A stretch of DNA of 5,913 nt from Caldilineaceae bacterium (GTDB taxonomy: Bacteria > Chloroflexota > Anaerolineae > Caldilineales > Caldilineaceae), in assembly GCA_012032975.1 (NCBI GenBank), contig JAAUPU010000218.1, forward strand, positions 1 through 5,913, read 5' to 3'. The translations under genes were made by a program, and so were the position numbers. Shown here piece by piece: positions 1 through 5,841 of this stretch (within the stretch, counting starts at the first letter, position 1; every line of letters begins with the position of its first letter). Below the pieces are notes generated by a model. It ran no database searches and had not been told where the DNA came from. It saw nothing but the letters and a program-made list of their open reading frames with translations.

Positions 1-1643
1 TGGGCATCCTGAAAGCCGGGGCTGCGTACGTGCCGTTGGACCCTGCTTACCCCAGCGAGCGCCTACGCTGGATGGTCGCCGACGCCCGTCCGCGCCTCTT
101 GCTGGCCGAGAGAGAAGCGCAGGAACTCTTTGCAGACTTTGACGGCAACTTGCTCTGTCTGGACCGGGACGACGCAGGAGTATACGACGAGCCAACTTCG
201 CCGTTGCCAGCGGATCTCCAGCCGAATCAGCTGGCCTATGTCATCTATACCTCCGGCTCCACAGGTCGGCCCAAGGGAGTAGAATTGACCCACCGCTCTG
301 TGGTCAATTTTCTAACCAGTATGAAAGAGCGCCCGGGGCTGACGGCACAGGATCGGCTGCTCTCGGTGACGACGCTCTCGTTTGACATTGCCGTCCTGGA
401 ACTCTTTTTACCGCTGATCACAGGAGCTGAGTTGCTTCTGGCAAGCCGCGAGATGGCCGCCGATGGGATCCGATTGCGAGAGGCGATAGAAGACTATCAG
501 CCCACGGTCATGCAAGCTACTCCGGTCACCTGGCAGCTTCTGGTGGCTTCCGGATGGAACGGGGACAAAGAGCTGAAGGTGCTATGCGGCGGCGAGGCAC
601 TCTCCCGCGATTTGGCCGACCAACTTCTGACTCGTTGTGGAGAGTTGTGGAATCTCTATGGACCGACAGAATGCACCATCTGGTCGACGTTGCACCGGGT
701 CGATTCGGACGACAAGCAGCCGCCCATCGGCAAGCCCATTGCAAATACCCAGGTCTACATCTTGGACCGCTCTCTGCGACGGTCACCCATCGGCGTTCCC
801 GGCGAACTCTACATCGGCGGGGCTGGATTGGCTCTTGGCTATCTCAACCAGCCGGAACTGACCGCGGCCCGCTTTGTCGAAGTGCAGATTGCTCCAGAAG
901 AGGGAACAACATCGTCCGGGCGGCTCTATCGAACCGGCGATCTGGCCCGTTATCGACCCGACGGCGCCATCGAATATCTTGGCCGCACAGACCAGCAGGT
1001 CAAGATTCGCGGTCATCGCATCGAACCGGCCGAGATCGAAACGGCGCTGGCGCGCCATCCGTCGGTCCGTGAGGCCGTTGTCGTGGCGCGTGAAGATTCG
1101 CCCGGTGACAAGGTTCTGGTTGCCTATATCGTCTTCCGGGCACAGCAGATGATCAGCAGCGCGGAGTTGCGCGAGGCGTTGCGCGGTCACCTGCCGCTCT
1201 TTATGATCCCGACTGAGTTTGTCCCGCTGGAAGCGTTTCCGTTGACGCCAAATGGGAAGGTCGACCGTCGCGCCCTACCCGCGGCGAACGCCAGTCGCTC
1301 GGCGCTGCTGCCAGAGTTTGAGCCGCCGGCTACAGAAATCGAGATTCAGCTTGCGCTGATCTGGTGTGAGTTGCTTCAGAAGGAGCAGGTGGGAAGGTAC
1401 GATGACATCTTCGATTTGGGCGGCCATTCGCTGATGTTGACGCGCCTCGCGGCCCGCATCCAGGAGAGACTTGGCGTGCGCGTTGCTCTGGTCGATCTCT
1501 TCGACCACTCAACCATCGAGGGGATGGCCGGCCTGATCCAGGCGCAGCCACAAGAGCACGCAAATGACAAGTACGTTGACGAGGTGTTGGAGGATCTGGC
1601 AGCCCTCTCTGACGAGGAAATCGCTCAATTGCTGGCCTCTTGA
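1..1643 (+). CDS. Nonribosomal peptide synthetase, C-terminal A-PCP part (5' end outside the window)
   Basis: The frame is open from base 3, so the gene begins upstream; 546 codons are visible, numbered here from base 3. The A domain activates an amino acid as aminoacyl-AMP and loads it on the PCP phosphopantetheine arm. Visible core motifs: A2 (LKAGAAYVPLDP) at the left edge, A3 YTSGSTGRPKG (bases 246-278), A4 FDIAVLE (381-401), A5 NLYGPTE (651-671), A6 GELYIGG (from 801), A7 YRTGD (927-941), A8 GRTDQQVKIRGHR (from 981), A10 NGKVDRRALP (1251-1280, catalytic Lys). The PCP follows with LGGHSL; the Ser to be pantetheinylated is codon 1428-1430. By alignment to GrsA the binding-pocket residues are D-I-L-Q-L-G-L-I-W-K, which I recall as a glycine-type code. 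After the PCP comes only an acidic tail ending ALSDEEIAQLLAS and TGA. No condensation, epimerase, reductase or thioesterase domain follows, so release or hand-over must occur in trans. Family identity is certain; substrate is inferred. Confidence 0.96.
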   Translation, partial: GILKAGAAYVPLDPAYPSERLRWMVADARPRLLLAEREAQELFADFDGNLLCLDRDDAGVYDEPTSPLPADLQPNQLAYVIYTSGSTGRPKGVELTHRSVVNFLTSMKERPGLTAQDRLLSVTTLSFDIAVLELFLPLITGAELLLASREMAADGIRLREAIEDYQPTVMQATPVTWQLLVASGWNGDKELKVLCGGEALSRDLADQLLTRCGELWNLYGPTECTIWSTLHRVDSDDKQPPIGKPIANTQVYILDRSLRRSPIGVPGELYIGGAGLALGYLNQPELTAARFVEVQIAPEEGTTSSGRLYRTGDLARYRPDGAIEYLGRTDQQVKIRGHRIEPAEIETALARHPSVREAVVVAREDSPGDKVLVAYIVFRAQQMISSAELREALRGHLPLFMIPTEFVPLEAFPLTPNGKVDRRALPAANASRSALLPEFEPPATEIEIQLALIWCELLQKEQVGRYDDIFDLGGHSLMLTRLAARIQERLGVRVALVDLFDHSTIEGMAGLIQAQPQEHANDKYVDEVLEDLAALSDEEIAQLLAS

Positions 1644-1646
1644 GAG

Positions 1647-1675
1647 ATAAAGGATGACAGGATGACAGGGATGAA
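1647..1675 (+). repeat. Short tandem repeat of AGGATGAC after the NRPS stop
   Basis: Two perfect 8-base units AGGATGAC lie at 1651-1658 and 1659-1666, followed by a degenerate unit AGGGATGA at 1667-1674. They start 8 bases after the NRPS TGA, in the 108-base gap between two convergent genes. Sequences of this type (ATCCTGTC repeats on the other strand) recur, to my recollection, in intergenic regions of environmental bacteria, but no function is known to me. I see no hairpin with a T run, so this is not an intrinsic terminator. The rest of the gap (1676-1751) shows no gene or clear signal. Confidence 0.55.
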
Positions 1676-1739
1676 TCCGCGCCATCTTTGGTTGTGTTCC
1701 CAGGTGGGGTTGGCCAGCATCCGTTCTCCGATTGACCAG

Positions 1740-1768
1740 CGCTGTGGGAATCTACGCTGTGGGAATCT
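1740..1768. repeat. 14-base direct repeat across the end of the CobD-like gene
   Basis: CGCTGTGGGAATCT occurs perfectly at 1740-1753 and 1755-1768, a 15-base period, and its first eight bases recur at 1785-1792. On the minus strand the repeats encode the last residues of the CobD-like protein, QIPTA, followed by TAG and then IPTA again. The in-frame copy has CAG where the second copy has the TAG stop. This looks like a small tandem duplication with a Gln-to-stop change in one copy. Confidence 0.75.
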
Positions 1769-2852
1769 GGGCTGCGGCAATTAGCGCTGTGGCGAGCTTG
1801 GCGTTCTCATGGGGTTGTTGCACGGCGATACGGATATGGTTTGGCAGCCCAAACGAGGTGCAATCGCGCACGACCAGGCCCTGCTTCAGCAACCCTGCGC
1901 GTATCTCTGTGGCCGACCGCGCCAGGGGCAGCAGGAAAAAATTCACGGCAGAAGGCTCAGGACGCAGACCGTGCCCTGCCAGCGTAACTGCCAACGTAGC
2001 AACGTGTGCGCGCAACTGGCTGGTGGTCTGCAACCGCCAATCGAGACAGTCCATGGCTGCTTCGCCGGCAACCTGGGCGAATGTGTTGACATTCCACGGT
2101 GGCTGGATCTTCTGCAACTTGGCCACCTGATCCGGCGCGGCTACCAGATAACCCAGCCGCAGGCCACCCAACGAAAAGTCCTTGGTCATGGAACGAAGCA
2201 CAATCCAGCGTCCATCCTCGATCCACTGGGTTGCGGACCAGGGCTGGGCAGCAAACTCGGCGTAGGCCTCATCCACGACCCAGGTTGCCTCGGGCGCAGC
2301 GGCGTGCAGCGTCAGCAATTCGGCCGGGGTCAGATAGCGGCCCGTGGGGTTGTTGGGGTTGCAGACAAAGACCAGGTCTGGCCGCGCGTGGGCGATCGCG
2401 TCCGCTACATCAGCCAGGCCTCTCTCGGCCTGGACGAACTCTTCCCCGCGTCGGACCCAGCCGGGGTGTTCGACGACCACACACTCTGCATTCATCAGCG
2501 ATGCCACATTCTCATATTCGCTGAACGTCGGACCCAACACGACGATTTTTCTCGCGGTGGCCAGGCCGATTGCAAGCAGCCACATGAGGTCCGCTGTGCC
2601 GTTGCCGACCAGGATCGCGTCCGACGGCACGTCGTGATAGGCAGCCAGACGGCGGGAGAGACGGCGACTCAATCGATCCGGGTAGAGCGCAATTTGGCCC
2701 GGGACGACGCGCGCGGCCAGCGCTTCGACGACTGCGGGCGGCGGTCCGTATGGATTGATATTGGAAGAAAAGTAGACGACGTCGGACGGAGCCAAGCCCA
2801 GCGCTTCTAGCTCTGCATAGTCCGGCGTGCCGTGGATTTCCATTTTCGGCAC
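1752..2852 (-). CDS. PLP-dependent CobD/HisC-family enzyme, probable threonine-phosphate decarboxylase
   Basis: This 366-residue fold-type I PLP enzyme is full length for its family. CobD converts L-threonine-O-3-phosphate to (R)-1-aminopropan-2-ol phosphate, which forms the cobamide nucleotide-loop linker. Visible features: IHG near the N-terminus (6-8), SSNINPYGPPP (29-39), VGNGTADL (82-89), PTFSEYE (108-114), CNPNNPTG (164-171), VVDEAY (192-197; Asp194 pairs with the PLP ring), SMTK (221-224; Lys224 is the expected Schiff-base lysine), LRLGY (231-235), QPPWNVNTFAQ (250-260) and HIRIAV (339-344; Arg341 binds the carboxylate). The early HG, FSEYE and QPPW-VN elements favour CobD over histidinol-phosphate aminotransferase (HisC), which remains the main alternative. 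The GTG start at 2852 is chosen because AAAGGGG lies 9 bases upstream; ATG at 2843 would put it 18 bases away. No other cobalamin gene is in view, and the neighbour is a convergent NRPS gene, so a role outside cobamide synthesis cannot be excluded. Confidence 0.9.
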   Translation of the reverse strand: MPKMEIHGTPDYAELEALGLAPSDVVYFSSNINPYGPPPAVVEALAARVVPGQIALYPDRLSRRLSRRLAAYHDVPSDAILVGNGTADLMWLLAIGLATARKIVVLGPTFSEYENVASLMNAECVVVEHPGWVRRGEEFVQAERGLADVADAIAHARPDLVFVCNPNNPTGRYLTPAELLTLHAAAPEATWVVDEAYAEFAAQPWSATQWIEDGRWIVLRSMTKDFSLGGLRLGYLVAAPDQVAKLQKIQPPWNVNTFAQVAGEAAMDCLDWRLQTTSQLRAHVATLAVTLAGHGLRPEPSAVNFFLLPLARSATEIRAGLLKQGLVVRDCTSFGLPNHIRIAVQQPHENAKLATALIAAAQIPTA

Positions 2853-2860
2853 AGGCAGAT

Positions 2861-2869
2861 GCCCCTTTC
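2861..2869 (-). promoter_or_regulatory. Ribosome binding site deciding the GTG start of the CobD-like gene
   Basis: Read on the minus strand this is GAAAGGGGC. The G run sits 9 bases before GTG (2852-2850), an ordinary spacing, but 18 bases before the first in-frame ATG (2843-2841). This supports initiation at GTG and a protein beginning MPKMEIHG. Confidence 0.5.
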
Positions 2870-2909
2870 ATGGATGGCCAAGATCGAGAAACAGAGAGTT
2901 GGTCTCTAT

Positions 2910-2918
2910 TTTATACCA
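2910..2918 (-). promoter_or_regulatory. Candidate extended -10 promoter for the CobD-like gene
   Basis: On the minus strand the bases read TGGTATAAA, followed by AT. This matches an extended -10 element (TGN followed by a TATAAT-like hexamer). No good -35 box is present at 17 bases, which is tolerated for extended -10 promoters. Transcription would start near 2902 and give a leader of about 50 bases before the GTG. This is a motif match only. Confidence 0.4.
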
Positions 2919-3019
2919 TATCTCATGTCGCCCTACCTGTTGGCTCGCAGCCATTCTCAACGGTACGCTGGTCAGCTTCCAGTAGACCGAAGCGATCATC
3001 CTTCTGACGCGGGTGAAAG

Positions 3020-3048
3020 TTCAGGTCGCCCCCGGCTGATGCTATACT
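3020..3048 (+). promoter_or_regulatory. Candidate sigma70-type promoter towards the HAD gene
   Basis: TATACT at 3043-3048 matches the -10 consensus at five of six positions. TTCAGG at 3020-3025, 17 bases upstream, matches the -35 consensus at only three of six. The start would be about 170 bases before the HAD ATG, so the transcript would include the CACGAATT inverted repeats at 3099-3169. An 8-base palindrome TATCGATA lies just downstream at 3068-3075. The rest of the 376-base divergent region shows no gene. Confidence 0.3.
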
Positions 3049-3098
3049 AACCCGCCAGCGACGATATTATCGATAGATACATTGCGAAAAGCCATTCA

Positions 3099-3169
3099 GC
3101 CACGAATTAACACGAATCTCTTGATCGGCCACAGAGTTGTAATTCGTGTCAATTCGTGAAATTCGTGGC
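3099..3169. repeat. Inverted cluster of five CACGAATT units
   Basis: Two units on the + strand (CACGAATT 3101-3108, CACGAATC 3111-3118) face three units on the - strand (AATTCGTG at 3141-3148, 3151-3158 and 3160-3167). Unit starts are 10 bases apart, or 9 for the last pair. The outermost bases GCCACGAATT (3099-3108) and AATTCGTGGC (3160-3169) are perfect inverted copies, so the region can fold into a long hairpin with a mainly non-repetitive centre. It ends 59 bases before the HAD start codon. Similar AATTCGTG strings recur, as far as I recall, between genes of many environmental bacteria. A dispersed REP-like element, a terminator-like structure and an operator array are all possible. Confidence 0.7.
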
Positions 3170-3228
3170 AAAACGGGCTTCTTGCAGCAGTGCAGCATCG
3201 ATGCTCAGAAAGGAAATTCACGTTTGCT

Positions 3229-3998
3229 ATGAGCCGAGTCATTGCCCTGGATCTGGACGACACGTTATTGCGCAGCGACTATTCGATCAGCCCGCGCACG
3301 CTGGAGATGTTGGCAGCGTGGGAGGCGAGCGGCAACCGGCTGGTGGTGGCAACCGGTCGGCCCCCGCGCTCGATCCCTGATTCGTTGCCCGACGAACTGA
3401 TGGAGGTACCGTGGATCTGTTACAACGGCGCGGAAATCCGTCAACATGGCGCCGTGATCTATCAAGATCTGATCCCGGCCAAATGCACGCGTGAAGTCGT
3501 CGCCCTCATCGACAGCCATATCCCCGATATTTGCGCCGGTCTTGAAATCAACAACACCCCTCTACGATGAATCGACGACTGGACCGTTACAAGGTCTGTG
3601 AGATCGTCGAACTGGTCCAGGTGGCGGATCAGCCCAGCGCCAAGATTCTCTTTTTCATGCCGGACATGGTCGCGCTCGCGCCATTGCTGGAGCGACTGCC
3701 GACGACGACGCGCGCAATGCTTTCCAACCGCTACAATCTGGTTCAGTTGCTCTCGACCACGGCGGACAAGGCCCATGCCTTGCAGCACCTGGTCGCCGGC
3801 TGGGGGCTGAGTCTGGATGATGTCATCGCAGTGGGCGATGATGTCAATGACGTAGGCATGGTGCAGCGCTGCGGGCTGGGTGTGGCCGTGCGAAACGCGG
3901 TGCCAGAGGTGCTGGCCGTGGCGGACCATGTGACCGCCACCAACGACGAAGATGGCGTCGCCCTGTTGCTCGAAGAGCTTTTGCGAGGGGAGCGATAG
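3229..3998 (+). CDS. Cof-type HAD-superfamily hydrolase, split by a -1 frameshift near 3560
   Basis: The first frame runs from ATG 3229 to TGA 3568-3570 (113 residues), the second from ATG 3567 to TAG 3996-3998 (143 residues). Together they give about 256 residues, the normal size of a Cof-type phosphatase acting on small phosphorylated metabolites. HAD motif I is ALDLDDT (Asp8 nucleophile, Asp10 acid/base) and motif II is VVATGR (Thr42). In the second part, motif III Lys68 lies in TTADKAHAL and motif IV is VGDDVNDVGM (residues 89-98). The C2-type cap spans the break. Homologous-looking sequence passes from GLEINNT directly to RRLDRYKV, so one base is missing or two are extra between about 3555 and 3570. 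All catalytic motifs survive, which favours a recent mutation or sequence error. AAAGGAA at 3209-3215 is a usable but distant ribosome site. Substrate cannot be predicted. Confidence 0.87.
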
Positions 3999-4001
3999 AG
4001 C

Positions 4002-4451
4002 ATGTCCGCCGTTCGCGACAGCACGCGTGCGCTGCCGTTGATCAAGGTCGTCGGTACGAGCGCCAGCGGCAAATCTACGCTGGTGGCCAGCCTGCGCGAG
4101 GCTGGCTATGATGCGCGGCCCGTCAGCCAGGAACACAGCCATGTGCCCGACCTCTGGCAACAGTTCGATGCTCCGCGCGTTCTCATTTGCCTGGATGTGG
4201 ACCTGGTTCAACAGCGCATCCGCCGACCGGATGTCAGTTGGAGCCCAAGTTGGCTGCATACGGAGACGCTGCGTTTAACCCATGCCCGCGACCATGCAGA
4301 CCTGCGAATCGACACCTCCGCACTGAAACCGGGCGACGTGCTGCGCATCGCGCAGGTATTCCTGGAACACGAAAGGATCCGTCGCGCCGATGAGCCGTTG
4401 CCGCCGATCACGCCCACAGGTGCAGCCCGACGCGCAGAGCAGGTGGATTGA
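4002..4451 (+). CDS. Small P-loop NTPase/kinase-like protein of unknown function
   Basis: A 149-residue protein, probably cytoplasmic (no signal peptide or membrane segment). Walker A is GTSASGKST (residues 18-26), directly after a beta-strand LIKVVG, as in small kinases and AAA-like ATPases. A second strand, RVLICLDVD (59-67), precedes an Arg-rich segment [11 protein letters not shown] (70-80) that could act as a lid or phosphate-binding loop, and then [19 protein letters not shown] (90-108). The arrangement is like a nucleotide or metabolite kinase reduced to its core; I see no clear Walker B DExx or LID motif. ATG 4002 has GAGGGGAG (3985-3992) at good spacing and begins three bases after the HAD stop, so the two are very probably one operon and translationally coupled. 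The C-terminal 25 residues are Pro/Ala/Arg-rich and look disordered. I do not recognise a named family, and the substrate is unknown. Confidence 0.85.
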   Translation: MSAVRDSTRALPLIKVVGTSASGKSTLVASLREAGYDARPVSQEHSHVPDLWQQFDAPRVLICLDVDLVQQRIRRPDVSWSPSWLHTETLRLTHARDHADLRIDTSALKPGDVLRIAQVFLEHERIRRADEPLPPITPTGAARRAEQVD

Positions 4452-4497
4452 CGCAGAGCGCAGGCAAACAGCATCGTCCCCGGAGTTTATGGTTGCG

Positions 4498-4513
4498 CAG
4501 TGTGGTCACAGTG
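4498..4513. promoter_or_regulatory. Imperfect palindrome upstream of the methyltransferase gene, possible operator
   Basis: CAGTGTGGTCACAGTG is a 16-base palindrome with a single mismatched pair. It lies in the 161-base gap between the P-loop gene and the methyltransferase, 100 bases before the latter's ATG. It could bind a dimeric regulator. I find no convincing -10/-35 pair next to it and no riboswitch-like fold, so the assignment is speculative. Confidence 0.2.
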
Positions 4514-4612
4514 AGCAAGGATGTTGAGTGGCGATCCCAGGTTTCGCGCCGTCGAGCGAGTTGTCCAGATTGAGTGGCTGGCCCCGCTACGCAAGAATTG
4601 AGAGAGGATGTC

Positions 4613-5625
4613 ATGAATCAACCCACCATCAGAACCACCGTCGTGGGCAGCTACCCGTTGCCCGCATGGTTGGCGGCCATGCCTTCCATCCCGGCGCTGC
4701 GCGATGCGATTCTGGTCGTGCTCAAGACCCAGGAACTTGCCGGGATCGATGTGATCGCCGACGGCGAGCTGTCCCGTTTGATGTCAATCATCCCGAAACC
4801 AATGGCATGATCGACTACTTTGTCGGACCGATGGCGGGCATCGACACCAGACTCACTTATGACGAGCGGGTCGCATTCCGCAGCCAGACGGGTATGTCCT
4901 TTCGTTCCCAACCAGCCGGCATCGTGCGCGACAAGGTGGGTGCTGGCAGCTTGAACCTGCCAGCCGCATGGCGCTTCGTAGCGGCCTTGGCCGATCGACC
5001 ACTCAAGTTTACCGTGACCGCGCCCTACATGCTGGCCAAAACCCTGCTCGACCAGCACTACGGCGACCTGCCCACACTTTGCATGGAGATCGCCGACGTT
5101 CTGCGCACCCAGGTTGCCGCGATCGACGCGCCGGTGATCCAGGTGGACGAGGCCAACCTGACCGGCCATCCCGAGGACGCGCATTGGGCCTACGAACCGA
5201 TCAACCACGTGCTGGATGCGGCGAGCGGGGAGCGGGGATTGCATCTCTGTTTTGGCAACTACGGCGGCCAGAGCATCCAGCGTGGGCTATGGCGCGATCT
5301 GTTGCCTTTCCTCAACAAGCTTCACGTCGACCACCTGGTTCTGGAATTCGCCCGCCGCGGCTATGACGAACTGGAGATCTTCCGCGACCTGCGCGACGAG
5401 ATCGCGTTGGGCGTCGGCGTCATCGACATCAAAGACAACGCCATCGAAAGCGCGGACGAGGTGGCCCGGCGCATCGAACATGCGCTGCAAGTGCTGGGCG
5501 AGGAACGGGTCAAGTGGGTACACCCGGACTGCGGCTTCTGGATGTTGCCGCGCTCCGTGGCCGATGGCAAGATGGTTGCTCTGGTCCAAGGGCGAAATAA
5601 GGCGCTTGGCGCCGGCGCCACGTAG
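4613..5625 (+). CDS. Core MetE-type zinc methyltransferase (methionine synthase-like), frameshifted at 4777-4779
   Basis: The first frame runs from ATG 4613 (ribosome site GAGAGG at 4602-4607) to TGA 4808-4810. The second, open from well upstream, carries the rest to TAG 5623-5625. Adding one T to the run TTT at 4777-4779 joins GELSR to FDVNHPETNG and gives a 337-residue protein. That is the length of the MetE C-terminal catalytic barrel alone; the MetE N-terminal half is absent. Motifs: TTVVGSYP at the N-terminus, FTVTAPYML, IQVDEANL, and the expected zinc ligands His (5242-5244) and Cys (5248-5250) in HLCFGN, Glu (5344-5346) in VLEFARRG and Cys (5530-5532) in PDCGF. GVIDIKDN corresponds to the GVYDIHSP segment of MetE. 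The enzyme should transfer a methyl group to a zinc-bound thiol such as homocysteine. Core-MetE proteins (the Mes families) are thought not to use methyl-folate directly. A coenzyme M or other alkyl-thiol transferase is an alternative. Confidence 0.88.
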
Positions 5626-5820
5626 CAGAGTCCCCGCCGAGATCGTCCCGTCAAGAGAATTCACACCCCCAGAGATCAGCCCAACCGAGTAAATTTTGCG
5701 CGTTGGCGCGCATCGCGGTTCTGCATTATCATAGACAGCGTTCGATCCACTTTTCTTCGAAAACCTCAAAGCACCCACTGGATTTTGCTCTTTGCACGCC
5801 TTTGCAGGCGCCTTGTTGAC
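5626..5820. other. Non-coding stretch after the methyltransferase
   Basis: No open frame with coding character is seen. A perfect 6-base inverted repeat, TGCGCG-TTGG-CGCGCA, lies at 5697-5712. It lacks a following T run on either strand, so it is not a standard intrinsic terminator. TTGGCG (5703-5708) and TATCAT (5727-5732), 18 bases apart, form a weak promoter-like pair on the + strand. Confidence 0.3.
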
Positions 5821-5841
5821 TGCGCAGGAGGAGCCAATGCC

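Noticed and set aside
1809..2810. Long + strand open frame (333 codons) opposite the CobD-like gene
   Set aside because: It is antisense to a gene with a full set of PLP-enzyme motifs, and its translation has no recognisable domain and a Gln/Arg/Gly-rich composition typical of a shadow frame.
1752..2852. Histidinol-phosphate aminotransferase (HisC) as first-choice name
   Set aside because: The N-terminal HG, the FSSNINP and FSEYE segments and QPPWNVN fit CobD better, and no his gene is nearby; HisC is kept only as an alternative.
3099..3169. CRISPR array
   Set aside because: Units are only 8 bases with 1-2 base gaps and change orientation; there are no 25-40 base repeats with unique spacers and no cas gene.
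3550..3570. Programmed -1 ribosomal frameshift in the HAD gene
   Set aside because: The codons AAC AAC ACC CCT CTA do not form an X XXY YYZ slippery heptamer, and no clear downstream stem-loop is seen.
3462..4259. Minus-strand open frame (265 codons) across the HAD and P-loop genes
   Set aside because: It is antisense to both genes, which carry clear catalytic motifs, and its own translation is unrecognisable. Its length comes from GC-rich codon bias.
4452..4612. SAM or cobalamin riboswitch ahead of the methionine synthase-like gene
   Set aside because: The 161-base gap shows no recognisable S-box or B12-box sequence and no terminator hairpin with a T run; only a short palindrome is present.
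4651..5244. Minus-strand open frame (197 codons) across the methyltransferase
   Set aside because: It lies opposite conserved MetE-type motifs and has no motif or ribosome site of its own.
5697..5712. Intrinsic terminator of the methyltransferase gene
   Set aside because: The GC-rich hairpin TGCGCG/CGCGCA is short and not followed by a T run on either strand.
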